Notes: generated by a model not told the origin, from the letters alone. A stretch of 44,923 bases of DNA from Lactobacillus sp. (GCF_014803895.1 NZ_JAAVAU010000022.1:1-44923), one strand, 5' to 3'. Numbered from the stretch's first letter, positions 16,209 to 24,305 are shown. Numbers and translations: made by a program.

Positions 16209-17073
16209 AAGTCAAAAAATTTTAATTTTAGTTATGACTCTTGTGATTGGTATCTTTGCAGTTGCATCATATTGTTGGACTAAAAATAGCGTAACTACCT
16301 TAAAAAATCGACAAAACTCTGAATTATCACCAGTTATTCTTATTCCAGGTAGTAGTGCATCAATTAATCGGTTTGATACTTTAGTAAAAAATATTAATAA
16401 AAAAGAAAAACATCAACATAGTTTACTTAAGGTTAAAGTTTTTAATAATGGCAAAATTTCTTATTACGGACATATAAAAAAAGGTGATAAAGAACCATTT
16501 ATCGTTGTTGGCTTTGAAAATAATAAAGATGGCTATAGCAATATTAAAAAGCAAGCGAAGATGTTTAGTAAAGCTTTCAATCTACTGAAGCAGACTTATA
16601 ATTTTAATAATTTTAAGGGAATCGGTCACTCAAATGGTGGTTTGATTTATACTTATTATCTTGAACACTATTTTAATGAACGACAAATTAAGATTAAGCG
16701 ATTGATGACAATTGGTACGCCATATAACTTTGCAGAACCAACATCTCGTAAAACAGAAATGTTAAAAGACTTTATTAAATATCGAAAAAATTTGCCAAGT
16801 AATTTAATTATGTATTCTATTGCCGGATCTGAGAATTATGTTGAGGATGGGTTAGTGCCTGTAAGTAGTGTCTTAGCAGGTAAGTATATATACCAAGATG
16901 TGGTAAAGAGATATACTCAAATTACTGTTACAGGTAAATTAGCTCAGCACTCAGCTTTACCACAAAATAGTGAAGTTTTAGATTTGATTCAAAAGTATAT
17001 TTTACATCCTGAAATGAATAATAATCAGGGTAGAAATAACCAAGATAAGGCAAATAATAAACAAAACAACTAA
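16201..17073 (+). CDS. Membrane-anchored or secreted alpha/beta hydrolase (DUF915-like)
   Basis: 290 aa from ATG 16201, chosen over an in-frame TTG at 16177 because AAAGGGTG lies about 6 nt upstream. The N-terminus MRKSQKILILVMTLVIGIFA is an uncleaved signal anchor or signal peptide. The catalytic triad is visible: Ser about 144 in GIGHSNGG, Asp in EDGLVPVSS, His in AQHSALPQ. The oxyanion region is VILIPGSSAS. The C-terminal tail is Asn/Gln/Lys-rich. Similar to uncharacterised cell-surface hydrolases of lactic acid bacteria (DUF915, lipase-like). Translationally coupled to the EIIC-like permease, implying a joint task, perhaps hydrolysis of a surface or extracellular substrate whose product is transported. 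Ends at a strong terminator. Confidence 0.85.
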   Translation: MRKSQKILILVMTLVIGIFAVASYCWTKNSVTTLKNRQNSELSPVILIPGSSASINRFDTLVKNINKKEKHQHSLLKVKVFNNGKISYYGHIKKGDKEPFIVVGFENNKDGYSNIKKQAKMFSKAFNLLKQTYNFNNFKGIGHSNGGLIYTYYLEHYFNERQIKIKRLMTIGTPYNFAEPTSRKTEMLKDFIKYRKNLPSNLIMYSIAGSENYVEDGLVPVSSVLAGKYIYQDVVKRYTQITVTGKLAQHSALPQNSEVLDLIQKYILHPEMNNNQGRNNQDKANNKQNN

Positions 17074-17107
17074 AAAAACAACTTCCTTGCGAGGAAGTTG
17101 TTTTTTT
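17071..17107. terminator. Bidirectional terminator
   Basis: Stem CAACTTCCT / AGGAAGTTG (17079-17087 / 17092-17100), 4-nt loop, A7 before and T7 after. Confidence 0.92.
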
Positions 17108-17120
17108 GTGGATTAATTAA

Positions 17121-17486
17121 TTATTCGTCGATTTCTTCAATTTCAATATCAACAACGTAAGCTTGAGGAGCACCAGCTTCTGTAGCAATCTTCTTTTGGT
17201 AATCGTCATCTTCATGGATGGTAGCAGTACCGATAATACGTACGTTAGTATGACTTGGTTCATCTGCAACTACTACAGCAGCTTTTGAACCATTCTTCAA
17301 GTTTTCGTATGCGTGAGCCTTAGTTTTTTCTAAGTATTGTAAATGATTGTCATCAAGCACGTGCATAGATTGCTTAGGACCAACTTGAGGATTACCATTG
17401 GCATCTACAGTTGATAAGTAAGCCAAGTGAGTCTTGAAGAATTCCTTTTGCTTGTCAGTAAGTGTAGTTGAGTCTAATTTTTTCAT
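17121..17486 (-). CDS. Pyridoxamine 5'-phosphate oxidase-fold (PPOX) family protein
   Basis: 121 aa, split-barrel flavin-binding type: TDKQKEFFKTHLAYLSTVDA at the start, NGNPQVGPKQSMHV and NLKNGSKAAVVVAD follow. Such short PPOX proteins bind FMN or related flavins; the substrate is unknown. It has a good site (GAGGTAATATT then ATG). A broken paralogue occurs at 27416-27678 in this window. Confidence 0.85.
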   Translation of the reverse strand: MKKLDSTTLTDKQKEFFKTHLAYLSTVDANGNPQVGPKQSMHVLDDNHLQYLEKTKAHAYENLKNGSKAAVVVADEPSHTNVRIIGTATIHEDDDYQKKIATEAGAPQAYVVDIEIEEIDE

Positions 17487-17693
17487 AATATTACCTCTTT
17501 TTTTATTAATATAGTACTTTCAATTAATAAGTATACACCATATTTTTAAGTTTAAAAAAACATTGACCTTGAAAAATATAGATATTTTAAGTATGAGTAA
17601 TAAAAAGGAGAGACGCTAATACTGATAAATAAAGAAAAATAAAATAACTAAATTTTAGAAAAATAGCAAAAAAATTTAAAATTATTTTTTGAT
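17487..17693. other. Intergenic region with possible dead gene start
   Basis: Holds the PPOX promoter on the minus strand. On the plus strand TTGACC, a 17-bp spacer and TTTAAG are followed by an AAAGGAGAG ribosome-binding-like site near 17605, but no ATG/GTG/TTG follows at the right distance and stops come quickly. It may be the relic of a small gene. Otherwise AT-rich with nothing recognised. Confidence 0.3.
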
Positions 17694-17721
17694 TAAAAAA
17701 ACATCGAGAAAATCTCGATGT
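17694..17721 (-). terminator. Terminator of the 45-aa peptide gene
   Basis: Perfect 9-bp stem ACATCGAGA / TCTCGATGT (17701-17709 / 17713-17721), 3-nt loop, T7 on the minus strand. Confidence 0.88.
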
Positions 17722-17724
17722 AAA

Positions 17725-17862
17725 TTATCTAAATAATGGAATATGGGAAAGTGCATTTTGAATTGCAGGAATATGATAACTAATAGTTGACCAATTGATA
17801 CCATAACTTGCAAGACTGAGGATAGCAATTGTTCCGATAAATAGTAATGTACTTTTCTTCAT
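17725..17862 (-). CDS. Small 45-aa membrane or secreted peptide, unknown
   Basis: 45 codons starting with MKKSTLLFIGTIAILSLASY: two lysines, then an 18-residue hydrophobic segment, then a polar tail ending SHIPLF plus a final Arg. A GAGGGA ribosome binding site is 5 nt before ATG and a strong terminator begins 3 nt after the stop, so this is very probably a real monocistronic gene. It could be a single-pass membrane protein, a small secreted peptide or a signalling peptide. No relation to a known family was recognised. Confidence 0.65.
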   Translation of the reverse strand: MKKSTLLFIGTIAILSLASYGINWSTISYHIPAIQNALSHIPLFR

Positions 17863-17936
17863 AAAATCCCTCGCAGTATTTTAGATGTTAAGGTATTTTA
17901 TCATGAGATAAACTGAAAGGAAATAGTTATACTAAT

Positions 17937-18341
17937 TTACTTCTTTAAAAAATGATCAGCTTTTTTGAGACAATCAACTAAGGCTGGGCGAGAGAGCATC
18001 TTTTCTGCTACTTCTAAATTTACCCACTTTCCATCGACAATTTCTTCAGGTTGCCAATTAGGAGTCTGATTTTCGTTAAATTGAGCTAAGAATAAAGTAA
18101 CTGTTTTGTCTTGCCCAGAAGCAACCGGATAGATTAGACTAGTTTTAAATTTTGAAAGAAAGTCTGGCTTAAGACCGGTTTCTTCAAATACTTCACGATG
18201 AGCAGCTTGTAAATTAGTTTCATTGTCTTTCAGATGTCCTTTAGGAAAACCCCAAGTTTTATGCCAGAGACTTTGAACAATTAAAAATTCATGTTTATTA
18301 TTTATTTTGCGGTAGATAATTGCACCAGCTGAATATTCCAT
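17937..18341 (-). CDS. Nudix hydrolase, Ap4A-hydrolase-like
   Basis: 134 aa from the ATG at 18341, preferred over the ATG at 18347 because the AGGGG site abuts 18347 but is well spaced for 18341. Nudix box: GHLKDNETNLQAAHREVFEE then TGL, with all Glu/Arg positions intact. The WGFPKGHL stretch and the length fit bis(5'-nucleosyl)-tetraphosphatase (asymmetrical) enzymes, which would clear Ap4A or similar nucleotides in the cytoplasm. Substrate not provable from sequence. Single gene. Confidence 0.88.
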   Translation of the reverse strand: MEYSAGAIIYRKINNKHEFLIVQSLWHKTWGFPKGHLKDNETNLQAAHREVFEETGLKPDFLSKFKTSLIYPVASGQDKTVTLFLAQFNENQTPNWQPEEIVDGKWVNLEVAEKMLSRPALVDCLKKADHFLKK

Positions 18342-18458
18342 ACGCATCCCCTATAAAATAATTTGTAGCTATAACTTTTTAGAATAAAACTATTTTAGCA
18401 CTTAATTTTGGTTATAATAGGATAAAAGTAAAAGAAATTTTGTTATTTGGAGGATTTT

Positions 18459-18890
18459 GTGAAGAAAATCGACGCAGATCAGTTGCTAAAAAGATTAGAA
18501 ATGTTAGGAACTTTATTCCAATTGATGTTTGGTATTAGTTTTATGTACTTAGGCTTAAGTCAAGATGAGAACTTTATGGCTAAGATGTGTATGGTAAGTT
18601 TGTTTATCATACTGATTATTGCTAAGCACTTAATTAATAATTGGCAGAAAGAATGGTTTCCTAATCATGATGATGAAGTGTTAGAAGAAGCAATGAGTGG
18701 TGGTAATAAAAAAGTTACAATAATCGCTGTCTTATTGTCGATAATAATTATTGGGGCTGCAATTGTATTCTTATACCTTAAGTTCCATATATCATTAATT
18801 TTGATGGGTGGTATTGTAATTGTGGCTATCACAATTTTTCAGATATTTTTAGAAATTTTAATTGGTATTTTAGAAAGATTTATTGGTTAG
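18459..18890 (+). CDS. Small integral membrane protein, unknown function
   Basis: 143 aa from GTG 18459, chosen because GGAGG sits 7 nt upstream; an in-frame TTG at 18447 would place that site inside the gene. Four hydrophobic segments: about residues 17-35, 43-58, 86-106 and 110-135, with a charged loop between (HDDEVLEEAMSGGNKK). A TATAAT-like -10 box (TTATAAT near 18412) lies in the leader. Not recognised as a known family. Ends at a strong GC-rich terminator. Confidence 0.75.
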   Translation: MKKIDADQLLKRLEMLGTLFQLMFGISFMYLGLSQDENFMAKMCMVSLFIILIIAKHLINNWQKEWFPNHDDEVLEEAMSGGNKKVTIIAVLLSIIIIGAAIVFLYLKFHISLILMGGIVIVAITIFQIFLEILIGILERFIG

Positions 18891-18894
18891 TAGG

Positions 18895-18921
18895 GTAGTC
18901 GCCTGGTTGGGCGGCTTTTTT
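18895..18921 (+). terminator. Terminator
   Basis: AGTCGCC (18897-18903) pairs with GGCGGCT (18910-18916), then T6. Confidence 0.88.
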
Positions 18922-19062
18922 GAGCAATAAAAAAGATAAGTAAACAAAAAACCGCTTTAGCCGGGCAGACTAGCGGTTACTATTAACAAAATTAAGAGTC
19001 AATTGCTTATAAGCAATTCTACTATGAAGGAAGTCAGTTGGCAGCTGGCTTCTTTTTCTTTA
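18920..19062 (+). other. Structured RNA-like relic, possibly 3' end of a type I toxin (holin-like) transcript
   Basis: Directly after the terminator an open frame reads LSNKKDK then stop (18920-18943), like the Lys-rich end of a holin-like type I toxin, but it has no start. It is followed by three hairpins: AACCGCT/AGCGGTT (18950-18978), a perfect 18-bp palindrome AATTGCTTATAAGCAATT (19001-19018), and GAAGTCAG/CTGGCTTC (19030-19052) with a T run, a real terminator. Small toxin genes of lactic acid bacteria typically carry such a multi-hairpin 3' region. The 5' part appears deleted. Inference only. Confidence 0.35.
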
Positions 19063-19259
19063 CTCTTATTTTATTATTTGCTGGTTTTTTGTCAAAAAAT
19101 TCTGCATATCAAGAAGATTGTCCAGCTTAAATTAACTTTTTAATTTGCAATAATATTTGAAGAGTGATAAAGGCATTATGTTAAACTGTATAGCGTAATA
19201 ATTTTCGTTTTCTACACAACGAAAAATTAACTTAAATTAGATTAGATGGATTGATTAAA
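19063..19259 (+). promoter_or_regulatory. hsdM leader with hairpin
   Basis: AT-rich leader without ORFs. It contains TTTTCGTT / AACGAAAA (19202-19209 / 19218-19225), a perfect 8-bp inverted repeat about 35 nt before the hsdM start, which could be an operator or leader hairpin. No consensus promoter is clear; TTGAAG near 19158 is a candidate -35. Confidence 0.35.
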
Positions 19260-20909
19260 ATGGTTGAAACTACTAAAAATTCTAAATCAAAATTATTTAA
19301 TTCGCTCTTTAGTGCGGCAGACTCTTTAAGAGGAAAGATGGATGCTAATGAATATAAAAATTATTTGTTAGGTTTGATTTTCTATAAATATTTGTCAGAT
19401 AAATTATTGTATCAAGCGGTTGAAGAATATTCTTGGGGTGAAGATAGTGATGTTTCTTTGGAAGAAGCACAAACAATTTATACTGAAAATTACCAAGATT
19501 TAAAGGATGAGTTAAAAGGTTCTTTGCGCTACACAATTGAGCCAGAACATACTTTTACTTATTTGATGCAAGAGATTGATGGTACTGCTCGAACTAAAGA
19601 TGGTAATGTTAAAACTTTCCAAAATTCTGATTTAGGTGATGCTTTTAATGATATTGAAAGTACTGGAAAAGAATTTGAAGGCTTATTTGATGATGTAGAC
19701 TTGTATTCTCGTCGCTTAGGTTCAAATGCACAAAAGCAAACTGATACTATCATGGATGTGATGAAGGCATTACGTGACATTCAGTTAGTTAATAGAGACA
19801 AGGATAGTAAATCAGACTCTCTCGGGGATGCATATGAATACTTAATTGGAGAATTTGCTTCTGAAAGTGGTAAAAAAGCTGGCGAGTTCTATACTCCTCA
19901 AGAAGTTTCTAAGATTTTAACCCGTTTAACTTTAGCTGGTGAAGAAAAGCCTTCAGAATTAACAGTTTATGACCCTGCAATGGGGTCAGGCTCTTTACTT
20001 TTGAACTTTAGAGATTTAGTGAAAAATCCTAATCGTATTGTTTACTATGGTCAAGAAATTAATGTTTCAACTTATAACTTGGCCAGAATGAATATGATCT
20101 TGCACGGGGTTAGTCCAGAAAATCAACACTTAAGATTAGGTGATACATTAGATGCAGACTGGCCACCAATTGGTGAGACGATGTTTGATGCGGTAGTAAT
20201 GAACCCACCATATTCATTAAAATGGTCAGCTGATAAGGGATTTTTAGATGATCCACGCTTCAGTAAGTATGGCGTCCTTCCACCTAAGTCCAAGGCAGAT
20301 TATGCATTTTTATTGCATGGCTTTTATCATTTGAAGAATACAGGAACTATGGCAATTGTTTTACCGCATGGTGTCTTATTCCGTGGTTCTGGTGAAGGGA
20401 AGATTCGTCAGAAGCTTCTTGAAGATGGTTCAATTGATGCAGTTATTGGGTTACCACCAAATATCTTTGTTAACACGCCAATTCCTACTACAATTGTCGT
20501 ATTGAAGAAGAATAAGACTGATCGTAGTGTGTTCTTTATTGATGCTTCAAGAGAATTTGAAAAGCAAAAGAAACAAAATAAATTAAGAAAAGAAGATATT
20601 GATAAAGTCATTTCAACTTATGAAAAGCGTGAAGATGTCGAAAGATATGCTCATTTGGCTGATTATAAGGAAATTAAAGAGAACGACTTCAACCTTAACA
20701 TCACTAGATATATTGATTCTTACGTTCCAGAGCCTCCGGTTGACTTGGAAAAGGTAGCAGCTAACTTGACTGAAACTCAAGCTCAAATTGATGAGAATGA
20801 GAAGAAGTTGGTAGGGATGCTCAAAGAATTAACTTCAGATGATGAAAAAATCATGACTGGGTTAAACGATATTATTAAGTTTTTTGAAAGCAATACGGAG
20901 GATAAATGA
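19260..20909 (+). CDS. hsdM: Type I restriction-modification DNA methyltransferase HsdM
   Basis: 549 aa from ATG 19260; a TTG three codons upstream is the alternative start. N-terminal helical HsdM_N domain (about residues 10-150), SAM motif I DPAMGSGSLLL near 239-249 and adenine-specific motif IV NPPY near 315-318. In complex with HsdS it methylates adenine in both strands of a bipartite target. The stop overlaps the hsdS start (ATGA), so M and S are translationally coupled. Length and motifs are intact. Confidence 0.95.
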   Translation: MVETTKNSKSKLFNSLFSAADSLRGKMDANEYKNYLLGLIFYKYLSDKLLYQAVEEYSWGEDSDVSLEEAQTIYTENYQDLKDELKGSLRYTIEPEHTFTYLMQEIDGTARTKDGNVKTFQNSDLGDAFNDIESTGKEFEGLFDDVDLYSRRLGSNAQKQTDTIMDVMKALRDIQLVNRDKDSKSDSLGDAYEYLIGEFASESGKKAGEFYTPQEVSKILTRLTLAGEEKPSELTVYDPAMGSGSLLLNFRDLVKNPNRIVYYGQEINVSTYNLARMNMILHGVSPENQHLRLGDTLDADWPPIGETMFDAVVMNPPYSLKWSADKGFLDDPRFSKYGVLPPKSKADYAFLLHGFYHLKNTGTMAIVLPHGVLFRGSGEGKIRQKLLEDGSIDAVIGLPPNIFVNTPIPTTIVVLKKNKTDRSVFFIDASREFEKQKKQNKLRKEDIDKVISTYEKREDVERYAHLADYKEIKENDFNLNITRYIDSYVPEPPVDLEKVAANLTETQAQIDENEKKLVGMLKELTSDDEKIMTGLNDIIKFFESNTEDK

Positions 20910-22114
20910 TGAATCAAGATTCTAAAAAAGCCCCTGTACTGCGCTTTAAGGGCTTTTCTGACGATTGGGAGCAACGTAAGCTTGGGGAAGTAGCTACTTT
21001 TCATAATGGTGATAGAGGCCGGAATTATCCGCAAGAAAGTGAATTAGTAAAAATAGGGATTCCATTTATTAATGCTGGAGATTTGATTAACGGAAAAATT
21101 GATACAAATAATTGTAAGAAAATAACTCCTGATAAATTTAATTCACTTCGTGGTGCTAAGTTAAAAATCGGAGATATAGTATATTGCTTAAGAGGTACTT
21201 TAGGAAAAAACGCTATAAATCTCGATGTTTCAATCGGTACCATCGCATCTTCTTTAGTCCTTATTCGACCAGTTAAAATAAATAATCATTATTTATTTCA
21301 AATTTTAAATTCTGATGTAGGAAACAAACAAATTTTAAAATTTGATGAAGGTGCAGTTCAACCTAATTTATCAGTTAAAAATTTAAGAAAATTTGTAATT
21401 CCATATGCTTCTAAATTAGAACAAGACAAAATTGCTAAATTAATGTCTTTAATTTCAGAAAATTTAACCCTTCAACAACGAAAATTAGAGCAAATTGATT
21501 CTTTAAAAAATACTGTAGTTGCAACATTGTTTGAAAATAAAAAAACATGGTCAAAAGTTAATTTAAAAGATATTAGTGAAATTTCAAGTGGCGCTAATGT
21601 AGATTCTAGGCACTCTAAAGGATCATTCAAAATAACTAGAATCGAGACAATTTCTTCAGGAGTATTAAACGAGGAAAAACTTGGATATACCAACGAAAAA
21701 ATAGATAACAAATATCTTCTAAAAAAAGGGGATATTTTGTTTAGTAATATTAATTCCTTAAAACATATAGGTAAAACTGCTTTAGCGACTTCATGTGAAG
21801 ACATATACCAAGGTATGAATTTATTAAGAATTAGGCCTAACATACAAAAAGTAGACCCTACTTACTTATTTACTTTTCTTAATCTTCCAGAAACTTTAGC
21901 TTGGTCACAAAGATTTGCTAATCCTGCTGTAAATCAAGCAAGTATTAACAAAACGCAAGTTTCAAAAATGCCAATATATTTGCCCTCATTAGCAGAACAA
22001 ATAGAAATTAAAAATATAGTTACTAAAATAGATTCATATATTTATAATCTGAATAAAAATATTCAAAATTTAAAACAGACTAAAAACTTTCTTCTTCAAA
22101 ACATGTTTATTTAA
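20906..22114 (+). CDS. hsdS: Type I R-M specificity subunit HsdS, expressed copy
   Basis: 402 aa. Starts at 20906 (ATGA overlap) or at the next ATG 20909, which is better spaced from GGAGG. Two target-recognition domains: TRD1 about residues 25-185 and TRD2 about 210-375, each followed by a conserved helical region. The characteristic WEQRKLGEV starts TRD1, LQQRKLEQ marks the central region, and FLLQNMFI ends the protein. The DNA encoding the WEQR and LQQRKL motifs is repeated in inverted orientation in the silent cassette at 23152-24306, so either or both TRDs can be exchanged by inversion. A hairpin follows directly, upstream of the recombinase gene. Confidence 0.95.
   Translation: MMNQDSKKAPVLRFKGFSDDWEQRKLGEVATFHNGDRGRNYPQESELVKIGIPFINAGDLINGKIDTNNCKKITPDKFNSLRGAKLKIGDIVYCLRGTLGKNAINLDVSIGTIASSLVLIRPVKINNHYLFQILNSDVGNKQILKFDEGAVQPNLSVKNLRKFVIPYASKLEQDKIAKLMSLISENLTLQQRKLEQIDSLKNTVVATLFENKKTWSKVNLKDISEISSGANVDSRHSKGSFKITRIETISSGVLNEEKLGYTNEKIDNKYLLKKGDILFSNINSLKHIGKTALATSCEDIYQGMNLLRIRPNIQKVDPTYLFTFLNLPETLAWSQRFANPAVNQASINKTQVSKMPIYLPSLAEQIEIKNIVTKIDSYIYNLNKNIQNLKQTKNFLLQNMFI
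20965..20976 (+). repeat. Inverted repeat IR1, left copy (predicted recombination site)
   Basis: TTGGGAGCAACG, encoding the WEQR motif at the beginning of TRD1; its inverted copy is at 24275-24286. Confidence 0.7.
21470..21486 (+). repeat. Inverted repeat IR2, left copy (predicted recombination site)
   Basis: CTTCAACAACGAAAATT, encoding LQQRKL in the central conserved region; its inverted copy is at 23807-23823. Confidence 0.75.
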
Positions 22115-22127
22115 ACTTGATAAAAAC

Positions 22128-22179
22128 AAAACCTCTTTGAACAATTAAGCACGTGACTTAATTAATTCAAGGAGGTTTT
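22128..22179 (+). promoter_or_regulatory. Long hairpin that terminates hsdS and encloses the recombinase Shine-Dalgarno
   Basis: AAAACCTC (22128-22135) pairs with GAGGTTTT (22172-22179), TTTGAA with TTCAAG, and AATTAAG with CTTAATT, around the 7-nt loop CACGTGA: about 21 bp with one small internal bulge. The 3' arm contains AAGGAGG, the ribosome binding site of the ATG at 22183. It ends in T5, so it may work as a terminator and as an RBS lock. Confidence 0.75.
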
Positions 22180-22182
22180 TAA

Positions 22183-23118
22183 ATGTCACGAAAAAATTAT
22201 AGTACCAAGTTGTTCTACAAGTATTACTTAGAATGGATTCATCTTTACAAGGATGATGCCGTTCGTTCAGTTACACTAGATAAATATTATTTAGTGCAAC
22301 GTCGCTTAAAAGAGTTAGCCCCAGATTTGCACATGAATGAGTTAACTCGTCAAAGCTACCAAAAAATTTTAAACCTTTATGCTCAAACCCATGAAAAAGC
22401 AACTGTATTAGATTTTCATCATCACTTAAAGGCAAGTATCTTTGATGCAGTTGATGATGGCTTACTAAAAAATTATCCAACACGTAGAGCTATCATTAAA
22501 GGACGAACTCCTTCAGAAAAGAAACCAAAGTTTTTAAACTTATTTGATTTACAAAGACTAATTCGCTCTCTTAATTTGAAAGAAGAATTAAGTTGGGATT
22601 GGTTCTTTTTACTAGTCGCAAAAAGTGGCTTACGTTTTGCCGAAGCATTAGCTTTGACACCAGAAGATTTCGATTTTGAAAATCAAGTTTTGATTATTAA
22701 TAAGTCTTGGAATTACAAAGATAAAAATGGTGGCTTCCAACCAACTAAAAATAAGGCATCTAATCGGAAAGTGATGATTGATTGGCATTTAATGCAACAA
22801 TTTAAAATCTTAATTGAAGATAGAGATAAAAAATTACCAATATTTTTCGACAAAGGCCAACGAGTTTATAATTCTAGCTTAAATAAAAAATTGGCTGGAT
22901 ACTGCGAAAATCTAAAAATACCAAAAATTTCAATCCATGGTCTTCGACATACTCATGCATCTCTCTTACTTTATGAAGGAGTATCAATTGCCAGCGTAGC
23001 TAAGAGATTAGGCCATACTAATACAACTACTACTCAAGAAACTTATATTCATATTATTCGCGAACTTGAAAATAAAGATAATGATAAAATTCTCCATCAC
23101 TTATCTCAATTAATGTAA
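22183..23118 (+). CDS. Tyrosine site-specific recombinase, predicted hsdS invertase
   Basis: 311 aa. The N-terminal SAM-like core-binding domain (about 1-115) is followed by the catalytic domain with Arg about 150 in SGLRFAEALAL, HGLRHTHASLL (His and Arg about 252-255), LGHTNTTTTQ and the nucleophile Tyr about 288 in ETYIHI. All residues of the tyrosine recombinase signature can be seen. It lies between two hsdS genes in opposite orientation, as in known phase-variable type I systems (for example CreX of Streptococcus pneumoniae), and inside both predicted inverting segments, so its orientation would flip together with the TRDs. Its ribosome binding site lies in a hairpin. Confidence 0.92.
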   Translation: MSRKNYSTKLFYKYYLEWIHLYKDDAVRSVTLDKYYLVQRRLKELAPDLHMNELTRQSYQKILNLYAQTHEKATVLDFHHHLKASIFDAVDDGLLKNYPTRRAIIKGRTPSEKKPKFLNLFDLQRLIRSLNLKEELSWDWFFLLVAKSGLRFAEALALTPEDFDFENQVLIINKSWNYKDKNGGFQPTKNKASNRKVMIDWHLMQQFKILIEDRDKKLPIFFDKGQRVYNSSLNKKLAGYCENLKIPKISIHGLRHTHASLLLYEGVSIASVAKRLGHTNTTTTQETYIHIIRELENKDNDKILHHLSQLM

Positions 23119-23120
23119 TT

Positions 23121-23150
23121 AAAAAAGACGCTCTTAATGGGCGTCTTTGT
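23121..23150. terminator. Bidirectional terminator between recombinase and silent hsdS
   Basis: AAAGACGC / GCGTCTTT (23124-23131 / 23141-23148), between convergent genes. Confidence 0.85.
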
Positions 23151-23806
23151 GCTATATAAACATATTTTGGAGTAAGAATTTCTTGATTTTTTTACAGTTA
23201 TTAATTTGTAAATCTAAATCCATTAAATTTTCATTAATGTTATTAACTATATTGGTTATGCGAATTTGGTTTTCCAAATTTTTAGGAATAGTGATTTTTA
23301 AATGTTTTAATGAACGTTGACTAATTCCTTGTGCTGTGCCTCCCGTAGCTAATCTCTGTAAATCATTTTGAACTCTTGGTGTTGATAAAATAAATGCTAA
23401 AAAATCATTTGTTATTAGCTTCTCATTTGGAACAAGAGCTATAACTCTTTGACTTAAAATATACTTTTCATTGTCAGGCACTTGAGCAACATTTCCTACC
23501 GGAGCTTCGGTTGTTAGCAATACTTGACCTTGATATAACTCATTACCCGTCATCCATATTTTATATAAATCATCATTACCAAAATGTACTGAGGCATTTT
23601 TATCTACATAGCCTTGTTTAACATTAAGTGCTGACAATGCTATATGTCCCTTAGTTGACCATGTGGATTTTAATTTTTTAGGCGTTTTTCCACGAAAATC
23701 TATAATTTTTTCTATAAGATCTAAAAAATTATATTCTATCCAATCATCGGATTTAGAATTAATAAGTTGTTGAGTAATACCTTTTTTAAAAGACTTTAGC
23801 TGTTTC

Positions 23807-23823
23807 AATTTTCGTTGTTGAAG
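23807..23823 (-). repeat. Inverted repeat IR2, right copy
   Basis: Exact 17-bp reverse complement of 21470-21486, in the central region of the silent cassette. Confidence 0.75.
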
Positions 23824-24274
23824 AGTATTTTCATAATCTAATGCATTTATTAAAAGTCCAATTTTGTTTTGTTCATTCATTCCAGGCACTTTAAATTTGG
23901 AGTTTGAAACTAAATTCCAATCTGAACGTGGCATTTTAGATCCAGAAGATAAATTACTAATATATTTAAACCGAGAAGTTTGGATTAAAGAAAAAAGAAA
24001 ATTGGAATCGGAATTTTCCTTTACTTCAAATACCCAAAAGTCCCCTACAGCAGATCCTTCAAAATTAGCTAATAGTCTATTATCCAAGTATGGACGTAAT
24101 TTGCCAAAAAGAATGTTTGTAGGATAAAAATGAGTACCTTGCTTTCCTGATGAAAGTTTTTTGAAAGGAGTTAATAATTTACCTTCACCAGCTTTAATAT
24201 CATCAAAAGTTACATTTAGTAAATTATTATCTTGGACCTGTTTAGTTACTCTTCTAATAAGCTGTAAGAAAGTT

Positions 24275-24286
24275 CGTTGCTCCCAA
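24275..24286 (-). repeat. Inverted repeat IR1, right copy
   Basis: Exact 12-bp reverse complement of 20965-20976, at the beginning of TRD1 of the silent cassette. Confidence 0.7.
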
Positions 24287-24305
24287 AAGAAAATCAGCAG
24301 AAAAA

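Noticed and set aside
22098..23170. Third inverted repeat at the hsdS C-terminal ends (CAAAACATGTTTAT versus CAAAATATGTTTAT)
   Set aside because: One mismatch in 14 bp and it encodes the conserved NMFI end; more likely homology than a recombination site, and inversion there would exchange nothing but the recombinase orientation.
23864..24127. 87-aa plus-strand frame inside the silent hsdS cassette
   Set aside because: Antisense shadow of TRD1; no SD and no similarity.
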